From: Bradyrhizobium neotropicale
GTDB lineage: Bacteria > Pseudomonadota > Alphaproteobacteria > Rhizobiales > Xanthobacteraceae
Assembly: GCF_001641695.1 (NCBI RefSeq)
Contig: NZ_LSEF01000113.1
Coordinates: 27,498-91,497 of the forward strand
Reading direction: 5' to 3'
DNA length: 64,000 bases
Within the stretch, counting starts at the first letter, position 1, and every line of letters starts with the position of its first letter. Positions 17,901 through 23,283 of the stretch are shown here, one piece after another. The position numbers and the translations under genes are program-made. The notes under the pieces were generated by a model, which saw only the letters and a program-made list of their open reading frames with translations, was not told the origin of the DNA and ran no database searches.

Positions 17901-19723
17901 ATCTCAACCTCATCGCCCAGAACATCGCAGCCGACGATGTCACCACGATCCAGGCCGACCGCGACATTCTGTACAATTACGGCGGCGGAACGGCAAATGT
18001 GAACAACCAGGCCGTGACCTTTGGCGGACCGGGACTGCAGATCGCGGGGCCGGGATTCCTGGTGGTACAGGCCGGCCGCGATCTCGGACCGTTCCTGCCC
18101 GTGACGCGCGACAGCATCACATACACACCGGCCCAGGAAGGTATCGCCTCGGTCGGCAACGCCAGCCTGTGGCCGGTCGGCAACCGATATGTCAGCCAGG
18201 GCTCGAGCGGCATGTACGACATAACGCTGCTCGGCTCCGTCAGCTCAACCACGAAAAAGCGCAACGAGCTGCTGCCCGGCACCGGAGCCGACATCATCAC
18301 CATGTTCGGCGCCGCCAAAGGCATCAATTACGACGGTTATTGGGCCAAGGATCCCAACACCAATCAGCTTGTCCTTCACCCCGGCGTGATTTCCACCTAT
18401 CTCGATCCGGCCAACGCCTCGAACGTCGCGCAAAATTACGCCTTCAATACAGATGCGCTTCGGAGCTATCTGAAGAGCGACGCGCTGTTCGACTTCTTTA
18501 ACACCCCGGCCGGTCGAGCCACGCTGAAACAGGCGAACATCAATGCTTTGAAGGGCGATGGTTCAATCGATCGTGCTGGTCTGAATCAGTACTTTGATCT
18601 TCTAGCGCGCCCGTGGGATTTCTTTGCTAATGCGCTGCCGCAGCAAATTCAGAACGGGTTCGTCGATCTCGGCGCCTTCTTGCTGCGCATCGGTTTACGT
18701 CCCGAAAATCAGGCCAGCGCGTTGGCGGATTTCTACGCCTTGCCGAAGGATCTCCAGCACGTCTTCGCCGACCAGGTGTTCTTTGCCGAGCTCAAGGCCG
18801 TAGGCCAGGCGCAGACCGGAACGTCCGGCAACTACCAGCGCGGTTACGAGGCGATCAACACGATGTTCCCGGCGGACTTCGGCTACACCCGGAACGCGCT
18901 GGGCGGCGGCACCAACGGCGCGAATACGCTGAAGCATACCGGCGACCTCGATCTCCTGCACGCGACGATCCAGACCAAGCTCGGCGGCGACATCTCGATC
19001 TTCGGTCCGGGCGGGACGATCCGCGTCGGCTCGCTCGCGCTCGAGCCGAACCCGCTGCTCAAGCCGAACGATCTCGGCATCCTCACGCTCGGTGTTGGCG
19101 ACATCAACACGTTCACGGATGCCAGCGTGCTGGTGAACTCAAGCCGGGTCATGACCCAGCAGGGCGGTGACATCCTGATGTGGAGCTCGAACGGCGACCT
19201 CGACGCCGGCCGCGGCGCCCAGACGACGCTGTCGTTCCCGCCGTTGCAGGTCGTGTTCAACTCCGACGACTATCAGAGCGTCGATCTCGGCGGCCTCGTC
19301 AGCGGCGCCGGCATCGCCGTGATCCAGAGCTCGAAGGTTGCGAAGAAGTCCAACACCTATCTGCTCGCGCCGCGCGGCACCGTCGACGCCGGCGAAGCGG
19401 GTATCCGGGTGTCGGGCAATCTGACGATCGCGGCCGTGCAGGTGGTTAATGCCGGCAACATCCAGGTGGGCGGCACCTCCACCGGCATCCCGACGGTTAC
19501 AGCCCCGAATATCGGCGCGCTCAGCGCGGCCTCGAACACGGCCGGCGCCGCGGCCAAATCGGCAGAACCGCCGACGGCTGCGGGCAACAATGATCGTGCC
19601 TCCGTCTTCATCGTCGAGGTGGTCGGCTACGGCGGCGGTGACACTGGTGGTCAGGACTCCAACCCGTCCTCAAGCAGCGGACAGGGGACCAAATCCGACG
19701 ATCAGGAACGCAAGCAGCCGTAA
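5960..19723 (+). CDS. Giant filamentous haemagglutinin-family exoprotein (TPS secretion domain)
   Basis: From GTG 5960 the product has about 4,587 residues. It begins with a basic segment and hydrophobic signal (RSIRAALLTSTAILPGLIG), then an Ala/Gln-rich coil (about residues 45-100). A two-partner-secretion haemagglutination-activity domain follows (about 150-260), with NWETFNIGRN and NRNGIIFGPGAQVNVHALIASS motifs. The rest is thousands of residues of Gly/Ser/Thr/Asn-rich beta-helix-like repeats, and the C-terminal tail is Ser/Gly/Gln-rich. By family these are secreted adhesins of the FHA/HMW type. I noticed only two C-x3-C pairs (nt 6341-6355 and 16153-16167). A 90-residue module is duplicated in tandem near nt 14774. 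No TpsB transporter is adjacent; the upstream operon has TonB/ExbBD and a porin instead. The C-terminus may match the FHA-associated DUF3739, which I could not check. Confidence 0.9.
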   Translation: MNIDLKSSAFSLRWRSIRAALLTSTAILPGLIGHQAQARSLTPSNSSVAPATAAQLAAGLAAQQAAAAGAQAQVSLARAAAALSAARQAQQDAAAAAAQALNSTVNGVVTGGLMPIGGVKDVTGQSACGDSCSSLQLNTPTSWQNANTTFTQTVKNGQYTVDITQTQNRAILNWETFNIGRNTSVKFEQKSADWTVLNRVTDPTGSPTQILGQMSALGGVYVINRNGIIFGPGAQVNVHALIASSLDVGALGLPQDKRDKYFINTGINNANVTAFSVAPTHSPGFGSPDDGGYTAENNGWGDVKVNAGASIKTSVVDLESTGFIYLFGRNVSNSGTLTSPAGEVALVAARSISLISGGYWKLPSAVLPTGVTYRGTDFQITHFADVYSPDGNAIAPNYATGTGLISNDGLIETPRGITQMNGDRITIGQTGIISADTGITRNSMVLLRAATGIDLEGTISALPYEDPLTPSLPQGGSRGSTVQSFAPAYVELSAQNSVTVGSSGLISAPSATVALRAIDLGNGLPNAPSLYTNSTTNTLFGSPGVPGAVKASVTGPQQVLLEDGATIDVAGLQNVVLPASYNFIPFKPTGNEVADMPLQRSFLPGQTFYIDIRASGTRSDGTTWVGTPVADASGTINSYGRSIQQLMTTGGVVSLQTDQIATDSSTTSRSVITQSGSVINVAGGTVKYLPGMVSTTKLLGADGRIYSMANADPNMVYLGIAGQFTVNHSHWRVKEIWSTATQIYQPGYAEGHDAGGINITTVSPQLQGQMYFGSAAGERQISLGLKPSATNGVTATQAKGDELPSQGYLTFNLASSVVIGTSTDSTSGGLGVTNQIRHIADVPDPSQFAPAVAGADFTPTSAYQTVLSAATLSSYGLSLLRINSNDLLVTHNSANDAAGLPDLSLAAGGTFSATTGSAISVAGNIGAAGGQISLVTDGFAFRNNPFFKAAQTASGKDDIFVQGTLDVSGRWVNDTGRFGTGMTGPGYIDGGSISIATNTNSDGTVDTTGSILLAQGSLLDASSGGYISSTGIAKTASTGVLAGRGGSVSLLLYQGKRYDVQGATGPATPTAGNVAQLQLDGRLRAYGFERNGTLTLGTGKTITIDSTAHADASSGIVTSTGGAGMTAVTLAASRLTDGGFGAYVIESTPDGWTDTNAVIAVAAGVNLTLQQQNLASLADYRAVGTGSKIADAATRARLPDDQRNVVDLTLKSDNILLDTGAVIATDPQAKVSFGGIPNYTVSDPTREQAAQNVLLRGRVIDHGGTVVVNAQKTWLGPQAKVDVSGTFVANSRFGQPKGQLVSGTVLSGGTFTIEAAAPNVQVGTLANTYTPGTVPSGTYVVAEQGAVVDVSGYATSIQAQNGHGGAVTVQSWSDAGTVKIDAAAFVWAGTFEAKGGRSADGKTPLANGGTLMLGGGAMQLQQDSANVTAALSGTLAGGPATLANLASNSSSLVNQLASASGTSSSIFAAVDRLSAFENVLLYSGTAQNGVARIFTGVSGNTYAIAAPTLSPLAISGSVTWTSDDGLSRLYIAANTISSTTSGSTVTLAAPYMLLTGGGGSTSTAGSSLHLGFRTKAGDPTSDVIIARTIDIENAAFAGFNDIELKSSGDIRLSTPKVANGFTSGGTSTDAARFTGQIAAGGANLILDAQRIYPVSDVDFTIQTTGNVTFQATAGGRSVIPLSAGGSLSVYAATIDQNGNIYAPLGRITLGDDGTATGNTSKIQTTSVTLEPGSLTSVTLAGTIVPYGETVDGVNWYYNASLHPLLAAASGTEPVLPSKGLVLNGNNVAVKQGSTIDTRGGGDLQAMEWTPGKGGSRDTLTTTPSGQTVYALIPSYNDPVAAYDIHFATTRSDGGQNFKAGDAYPLAGQQIHLDGSTGVPAGTYTLYPAHYATLPGALRVVDYGSNLGRNIPSGTTLPDGTVLVSGHYTQSVRPGAYSSGSELFAVQSNSVWRQYSEYNFSTANGYFTDKANHDGVAIPRLPVDAGRIAVVAQQTLLLGATELSAPAAGGRGGELDISSDKLAVLSSSVNQQPYTAAGYVVVASEQLASFESVLIGGLRSDTSKGTLITGTASELVVDTPDGLSLPEFMFVTSPLRTTQQTVSSSFQVNMNGNWLDGTSQFTATVPKGTGTISIATGSVITTSGNVHTGAGRNFYVGSNPSGSTTAQQVATALGGTLDSTGAVITGADVNKLPVSVPGIGYNNNPSTAVLSSYASQGLGALFVASQDSTISVAGPSASPLTIQFTTLAGSNNLVRNADGSSGPATITLGGNVGHVEIEAGAHISTNNLFIQATATTNNIILNKPVAGNPNAPAATITANQAKFAGRSIGIGASSSDGVILNQTNLDQLSGVKNLTLAAVGGDITFYGSNLIQATMQGLTLDARAVRGTGGNSTIEVGGTVTLLNSSATGTSAQASPSGSLGIAATDIVFGGGTQTIAGFSQVNLAASDQVLFKSQGSLRLGTGSDVDGLPTDVVGLQMITPLVSVGGSTSKGGGSFVVVTSGAVNIGDTIVNPNNPPVRSDSPKDSSDTGGSLMIQGRSVSIGGFADDQGNQRSGTVIQAQAGSITLEATKGDVTLDHNAYLSARGYAKNLIDTATYLPGGKIVLKADRGNVVTRGVSASAKGNDASVIDVAQPDGGMGYGGQVRILATAGQATVLGDLRGKGGNGLGGGIQIDTNSLQVDGSGFTPEVALDPLADKLLAGGFTGAVDIHTRTGDLILSQGHTLKANSVTLTADDQTWDTTDPTRQFGRIVIAGTIDASGYAGRTADGTGQAGGQVNLYAANEITLTATGLINASTEHGDERGGDVTIAIGWGTKSNAGIDLQPGSRIDVHGGTKGGLSGGTVLVRAPNDGGNDVYITEIASTITGARDVTIESFVSFSTNGQGGIDASSLGWNGVLDPGGSVTKTSLKVNTVYVPPGSGGAYTQVPDVIFSAPATSVTGLKSISIASTSNWYHLDPNLIGEVVIEAPAGGTAASGIVTTDANGVPTFTITNPGSGFTGAPATIRFYSQGVLLTTAHLTSSDFASAQLTTTAGQAQGTAVMGLKSISIASTSGWYHLDPNFAGNVVIESASGGASATGTVTTDANGVPTFTIIGAGSGFTGAPSTILFYRDGKLILTGHLTSSDFASTVMTVVGVNVTNAGNYTPGTAATASFSGGGIGATEAASVAADMDTAAATGSGAFAAVTLRQYVQGNWTYNTNTEVKHYGFSGAMDRIVKPLAGELGSVVHLRPDVDLVNPDPTINGGNITVASNWNLAAGTVGKLQNNTGSLAGTQYFDPSISYVDFAYRYLANYGSADVPSYGVEAGALTLRAFNNINVNASISDGFFQFGDYLNPIYRSAVSAYLRSATPRGIDGNNGANLNNYKPAPIAPYNTTGNPNGISASATDLDEADLFPHTLNVCISHCGADSAPDGLAAITNPGSWSYRLTAGAEIGSANPNAMQSLASVNKRGAGDVVVNGHVLATTIAPNLNLPTMVRTGTGSISIAAARDVSLADTAAPGVIYAAGVNTARYANPYDASGNVTDANGFLEPQLLSYGSNTQGGAALVYGAPTSAAFPVAAGDVSVVAQEDIKGYRNVTTTNIFNQTTLWNAYYTPWLIADAGVTNLVGAPTVGAGVFVSSDRIASQTAWWIQYASFREGILSAGGNVNVTAGRDLVDVSVSLPTTGRVTGGLSSASTPVTQLYGSGNMMVRAGRNLLGGSYYEGSGHASIQVGGLVDANGTITLKAANTTAPNYTLLAVDTGQISMISGGSMAIGGVVNPAQLHLQSTTAANPLGAASSLLMNTYGQDSGVNLTAVTGNLNIAMPQTFGTVPWNTSGLTYPASFTAIAAGGDITTKGLVTNSTVGAQNPAMPGIVLTGSENGRFELLAQGSIDLTGGYTNLATFAPSISAGPSLLDTAFDPYQPNNGMTGAFSSALLAHRDDHDTNPARIYAVSGNISAVATTSSTVNRIPGTSTIVSVTPTSYARVELNRPAKIYAGRDILNLNLIAQNIAADDVTTIQADRDILYNYGGGTANVNNQAVTFGGPGLQIAGPGFLVVQAGRDLGPFLPVTRDSITYTPAQEGIASVGNASLWPVGNRYVSQGSSGMYDITLLGSVSSTTKKRNELLPGTGADIITMFGAAKGINYDGYWAKDPNTNQLVLHPGVISTYLDPANASNVAQNYAFNTDALRSYLKSDALFDFFNTPAGRATLKQANINALKGDGSIDRAGLNQYFDLLARPWDFFANALPQQIQNGFVDLGAFLLRIGLRPENQASALADFYALPKDLQHVFADQVFFAELKAVGQAQTGTSGNYQRGYEAINTMFPADFGYTRNALGGGTNGANTLKHTGDLDLLHATIQTKLGGDISIFGPGGTIRVGSLALEPNPLLKPNDLGILTLGVGDINTFTDASVLVNSSRVMTQQGGDILMWSSNGDLDAGRGAQTTLSFPPLQVVFNSDDYQSVDLGGLVSGAGIAVIQSSKVAKKSNTYLLAPRGTVDAGEAGIRVSGNLTIAAVQVVNAGNIQVGGTSTGIPTVTAPNIGALSAASNTAGAAAKSAEPPTAAGNNDRASVFIVEVVGYGGGDTGGQDSNPSSSSGQGTKSDDQERKQP
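14774..15349 (+). repeat. Tandem duplication of a roughly 100-residue module inside the giant exoprotein
   Basis: Two adjacent in-frame units start at GLKSISIASTS: unit 1 at 14774-15079 (102 codons) and unit 2 from 15080. Aligned by eye, about 65 of the first 90 residues are identical. Shared blocks include WYHLDPN, TTDANGVPTFTI, GSGFTGAP and HLTSSDFAS. The divergence shows the duplication is not recent. It stands out from the irregular beta-helix repeats around it and could be a separate folded module. Confidence 0.85.
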
Positions 19724-19752
19724 GGAGGCGCGCCAAGCAGCAAGGGGCCGCG

Positions 19753-20742
19753 ATGACCGAAATCCACGCCATCATCCTGACGCTCGACGAGGAGAAGCAC
19801 ATCGCGCGCTGCATCGAGACCATCCGCGATCACTGCGCGAGCATCCTCGTCGTCGATTCCGGCTCAAAGGACCGCACCCGGGAGATCGCGGCCGGCCTCG
19901 GCGCGGAGGTGATCGAAAATCCCTGGATCAACTACGCGACCCAGACCAACAAGGCCATCGCGGCCTGCGCCGGCAAGACCGGCTGGCTGATGCGCATCGA
20001 TGCCGACGAATATCTCACGCCGGAATCGGCCGCCGGCCTGCATGATCTCCTGGACCGGCAGCCGCGCGAGGTCGGCGGCATCGTCGTCCGCCGCCAGATC
20101 GTGTTTCTCGGCCGCCGCATCAAATGGGGCGCGATCGAGCCGAGCTGGCAGCTCAGGCTCTGGCGCGCGGGGCAGGGCTCCTGCGAGCAGCGCTGGATGG
20201 ATGAGCACATCATCGTCACCGGCAAGGTGGTGCGCTCCACGATCGACCTGGTCGACGAGAACCTCAACTCACTCGACTGGTGGACCAGCAAGCACAATCG
20301 CTACGCCTCACGCGAGGTGATCGACATCCTGGCCTCGCGCGGGCTGCTCGGCGAGAACATGGACATCCAGCGCCACAGTGCATCCTGGCAGGCCAAGCTC
20401 AAGCGCTTCGTCAAGGAGCGGATCTACGGGAAGCTGCCCGGCGGCGTCCGGCCACTGCTCTTCTTCCTCTACCGCTATGTCGTGCGGCTCGGCTTCCTCG
20501 ACGGCAAGCAGGGATACTATTTCCACATCCTCCAGGGCTTCTGGTATCGCACCCTGATCGACGCCAAGCTCGACGAGATCATGGCGCTGGCAAAGCGGCG
20601 GGGGATTCCAGTGAGCGAGGCGGTCCGGATCGCGACGGGTTTCGACCCGAACGTCGCGGCCCCAGCCCCGGCGCGGCCGCTGCCGCGAATTGTCGCGGCC
20701 GAAGGCGAGTGCAGCCGCGCGCGGGCTGCCGCGCACGGTTGA
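19753..20742 (+). CDS. Glycosyltransferase family 2
   Basis: This 329-residue protein has a GT-A fold N-terminus: IHAIILTLDEEKHI, then VVDSGSKDRT and the metal-binding MRIDADEYL (DxD-type). A helical C-terminal part includes the conserved WWTSKHNRYA segment seen in WaaE/KdtX-like GT2 enzymes. It is cytosolic and has no transmembrane helices except possibly near the C-terminus. It starts 29 bp after the giant exoprotein stop on the same strand and may be co-transcribed with it. It could glycosylate the exoprotein or act in the polysaccharide locus that follows; the sequence does not decide this. The family call is firm and the acceptor is unknown. Confidence 0.88.
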   Translation: MTEIHAIILTLDEEKHIARCIETIRDHCASILVVDSGSKDRTREIAAGLGAEVIENPWINYATQTNKAIAACAGKTGWLMRIDADEYLTPESAAGLHDLLDRQPREVGGIVVRRQIVFLGRRIKWGAIEPSWQLRLWRAGQGSCEQRWMDEHIIVTGKVVRSTIDLVDENLNSLDWWTSKHNRYASREVIDILASRGLLGENMDIQRHSASWQAKLKRFVKERIYGKLPGGVRPLLFFLYRYVVRLGFLDGKQGYYFHILQGFWYRTLIDAKLDEIMALAKRRGIPVSEAVRIATGFDPNVAAPAPARPLPRIVAAEGECSRARAAAHG

Positions 20743-20924
20743 CGCGGAGGGCGTCGTCACCTGAATTGAGTGCTCAGCTCTTATGAAGGGCGACGAACGC
20801 TTTCGGCCGCGACCTCGCCGTGCGTCGAGCTGCGCCGATCGAACCGTGCATACGCCGACGCAATACCGTGCCGCATCCGCACCGGGGACGCGACACCGCC
20901 GATATCAACCCGTTCGCCCGCCTC

Positions 20925-21947
20925 TTACTCCGCCGCGACGATTTCCGGCTGCCGGATTACGGGCTTCGGCGCGTCCTTGAGACGCTTTGCCTTTTGGACC
21001 TGCTGGTCGATCCAGGCATAGGTCTTGGCGAGGCCGTTGGCGAGCGGCTGCGACGGACGCCATCCGAGCTTTTCGAAGATCAGCTTGTTGTTCGAGTTGC
21101 GGCCGCGCACGCCGAGCGGTCCGGGGATGTGCCGCGGTGTGATCTTCTTGCCCGCGATCTCGGCAGCGATTGCCGCGAGGCGGTTGATCGAGACCATTTC
21201 CTCGGAGCCGATATTCACCGGTCCGGCCCAGTCCGATCGCATGAAGCGGATCGTGCCATCGAGGCATTCGTCGATGTAGAGGAACGAGCGGGTCTGCTCG
21301 CCGTCACCCCAGATCTCGATCTCGCCGGGATTGCCGGCCTGTGCGACCTTGCGGCAGATCGCCGCCGGCGCTTTTTCCTTGCCGTCGTTCCAGGCGCCTT
21401 CGGGGCCGAAGATGTTGTGATAGCGCGCGACGCGAACCTCGAAACCGTGATTGCGGGCGTAGGCGGCGTAGAGGCGCTCGCTGAACAGCTTCTCCCAGCC
21501 GTATTCGCTGTCGGGTGCGGCTGGATAGGCGTCGCTCTCGGCAAGGCCCGCGTTATCGGCATCGAGCTGACGGTATTCCGGGTAGATGCAGGCCGACGAC
21601 GAGTAGAAGATCCGAAAGCTGTTGCGGCGCCGGCAAGCCTCGAGGATGTTGAGGTTGATCTGCGCCGAATTATGCATCACCGACGCATCATTCTCGCCGG
21701 TGAAGATGTAGCCGGCACCGCCCATATCAGCGGCGAGTTGATAGACCTCGTCGAAGCGCGCATCGACGGCCTCGTGGCAAACCGAGAGATCCCTGAGATC
21801 GCCGACGATGAAATCGTCGGCCTGGGTCGGGCTGAAGCGCGGATATTTGAGGTCCACACCGCGGACCCAGAAACCTTCCGCCTTCAGGCGCTTGACCAGA
21901 TGGGACCCAATGAACCCGCCTGCGCCGCAGACCAATGCCTTTTTCAT
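20925..21947 (-). CDS. GDP-mannose 3,5-epimerase-like NAD-dependent sugar epimerase
   Basis: The 340-residue extended SDR protein has a GxxGxxG Rossmann motif (GAGGFIG, residues 8-14). The whole layout closely follows plant GDP-mannose 3,5-epimerase as I know it. It has LAADMGG, SSACIYPEY (C120), YGWEK (Y149, K153), EKAPAAICRK (K192), TRSFLYIDEC, NIGSEEMVS and HIPGPLGVRGRNS. These include the Cys and Lys counterparts of the plant catalytic acid/base pair. Such enzymes make GDP-L-galactose (and GDP-L-gulose) from GDP-D-mannose. The ATG at 21947 shares an ATGA overlap with the upstream glycosyltransferase stop and has an AGGAG site. The product is a probable sugar donor for the surface polysaccharide; substrate assignment rests on motif likeness. 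Confidence 0.85.
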   Translation of the reverse strand: MKKALVCGAGGFIGSHLVKRLKAEGFWVRGVDLKYPRFSPTQADDFIVGDLRDLSVCHEAVDARFDEVYQLAADMGGAGYIFTGENDASVMHNSAQINLNILEACRRRNSFRIFYSSSACIYPEYRQLDADNAGLAESDAYPAAPDSEYGWEKLFSERLYAAYARNHGFEVRVARYHNIFGPEGAWNDGKEKAPAAICRKVAQAGNPGEIEIWGDGEQTRSFLYIDECLDGTIRFMRSDWAGPVNIGSEEMVSINRLAAIAAEIAGKKITPRHIPGPLGVRGRNSNNKLIFEKLGWRPSQPLANGLAKTYAWIDQQVQKAKRLKDAPKPVIRQPEIVAAE

Positions 21948-23089
21948 ACGCTGCTCCTGACTAATCGAATTTTCTTGGCTGACGATGCGCTCTGCTTCGT
22001 GCCCAAATCTTCGAGCAATCGCACGCATCGATTGGTGTCGCCGACATCGACGTGGAAATACGAGCTGGACTTGCGCTTGTCGCAGAGGAGATGGACGTCG
22101 GAGTCCGTGGGGCCGATGAAGATCACCGGCAGGTCCGAGTCGACGCAGGCATAGACCTTGGAGGGCAGCACGTAGCCGACGAACGCGTTCTTCAGGGTGA
22201 TGAGATGAGCGTCCGGCGTCCTGAGCAGGGAGGCGAGCTGATCCAGCGGCACGAGATCGGTGCGAATGTACGGCACCCGAGCTTCGTCAAGCGCTTCGGC
22301 TACGGTGGCCGCGCCTTTTCCGATCGCGTTGAGCCAGAGGAGGACCGTTCCCGATCCACTCTTGTGATGCTCGACATAGGCGTCAACGAACGTCGTCGTG
22401 TCGTGCGCGATGCCCCAGTTACCCGAGTAAAGCAGGAGAAACTTGCCTTCGGTTTGCGGCGGGCGGGCGAGAGGCGGGGTGTCGGGGCCGATCTCGATCG
22501 GGGAGGGATCGCGCTTCAGCACGATGCGGTCCTTGGTCACCCCGATCTCGTTGAGCCGTATCGCCTGGTCGTGTCCGAGCACCTCGAAGGTGTGGACTCG
22601 CCGGCGCCACAACAGCGTGAGGGTGAGGACGAGCCTCAGGAACAGGCTGGCACTGCCGCGTTCGGCGATCGCGCACTCGGGATGGAAATCCGTGATGCGA
22701 TAGATGAGCCGCTTGCGCAGCAGCACGTTCAGCGGCGCAATCCAGTGAAGAAACAAAGGCGGGCTTCCGGTGAAGAGAACCGATTGCGCCTTGCGGATGT
22801 AGGGCAGGGCGGCCCGCAGCAGCTTGGTGTTGGTCGTGATCGTCCAGCGAATGCGCGCCGACGTCCTGGCCTTGTCGTAGGCGGGGACCGGCACCTTGAC
22901 GACCTCGAGCTCACCGCGTTCGAAGCGTTCGACCGAATGGGTTGCTTCGCCCGACGTGAGGCCGACCAGCGTGACGTGAAGGCCGCGGTCGCGCGCAAGA
23001 TCGCGGGCGAACAGCACGGAGTACTGTCCCACCGCGCCGAAGTCGGGCGGGAGCCAATCGCAGATATAGACGAGCCGGGAGTCGGACAT
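21944..23089 (-). CDS. Glycosyltransferase, GT4-like (GT-B fold)
   Basis: The 381-residue protein has an N-terminal LVYICDWLPPDFGAVGQYS segment, which is the donor-side loop typical of WbuB-like glycosyltransferases. The C-terminal half has LLLYSGNWGIAHD and a VGYVLPSKVYACVDSDLPVIFIG region, which corresponds to the nucleotide-sugar binding part of GT4 enzymes. It is the middle gene of a minus-strand run and its stop overlaps the epimerase start by 4 bp, so the two are translationally coupled. By context it transfers a sugar onto the lipid-linked repeat unit. The specific sugar is unknown; coupling to the epimerase hints at an epimerised GDP-sugar donor. Confidence 0.82.
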   Translation of the reverse strand: MSDSRLVYICDWLPPDFGAVGQYSVLFARDLARDRGLHVTLVGLTSGEATHSVERFERGELEVVKVPVPAYDKARTSARIRWTITTNTKLLRAALPYIRKAQSVLFTGSPPLFLHWIAPLNVLLRKRLIYRITDFHPECAIAERGSASLFLRLVLTLTLLWRRRVHTFEVLGHDQAIRLNEIGVTKDRIVLKRDPSPIEIGPDTPPLARPPQTEGKFLLLYSGNWGIAHDTTTFVDAYVEHHKSGSGTVLLWLNAIGKGAATVAEALDEARVPYIRTDLVPLDQLASLLRTPDAHLITLKNAFVGYVLPSKVYACVDSDLPVIFIGPTDSDVHLLCDKRKSSSYFHVDVGDTNRCVRLLEDLGTKQSASSAKKIRLVRSSV

Positions 23090-23283
23090 GATGGCGGAAG
23101 GCTGCTCAATGATCCGGCGCGATGCCGGAGCGGCCGTGCAACGGCGCCAAGTCGCTACGGTTCAGGACATCATCCGTGGCGCGCGGCTCGCTCGCTAGCA
23201 TATCGGGACGCTCGGGTAGCATAACATGCGATCCGCAAGTTAGATGATAGTTTGTGTGACGTTATGAGAACAACATGTCGCCT

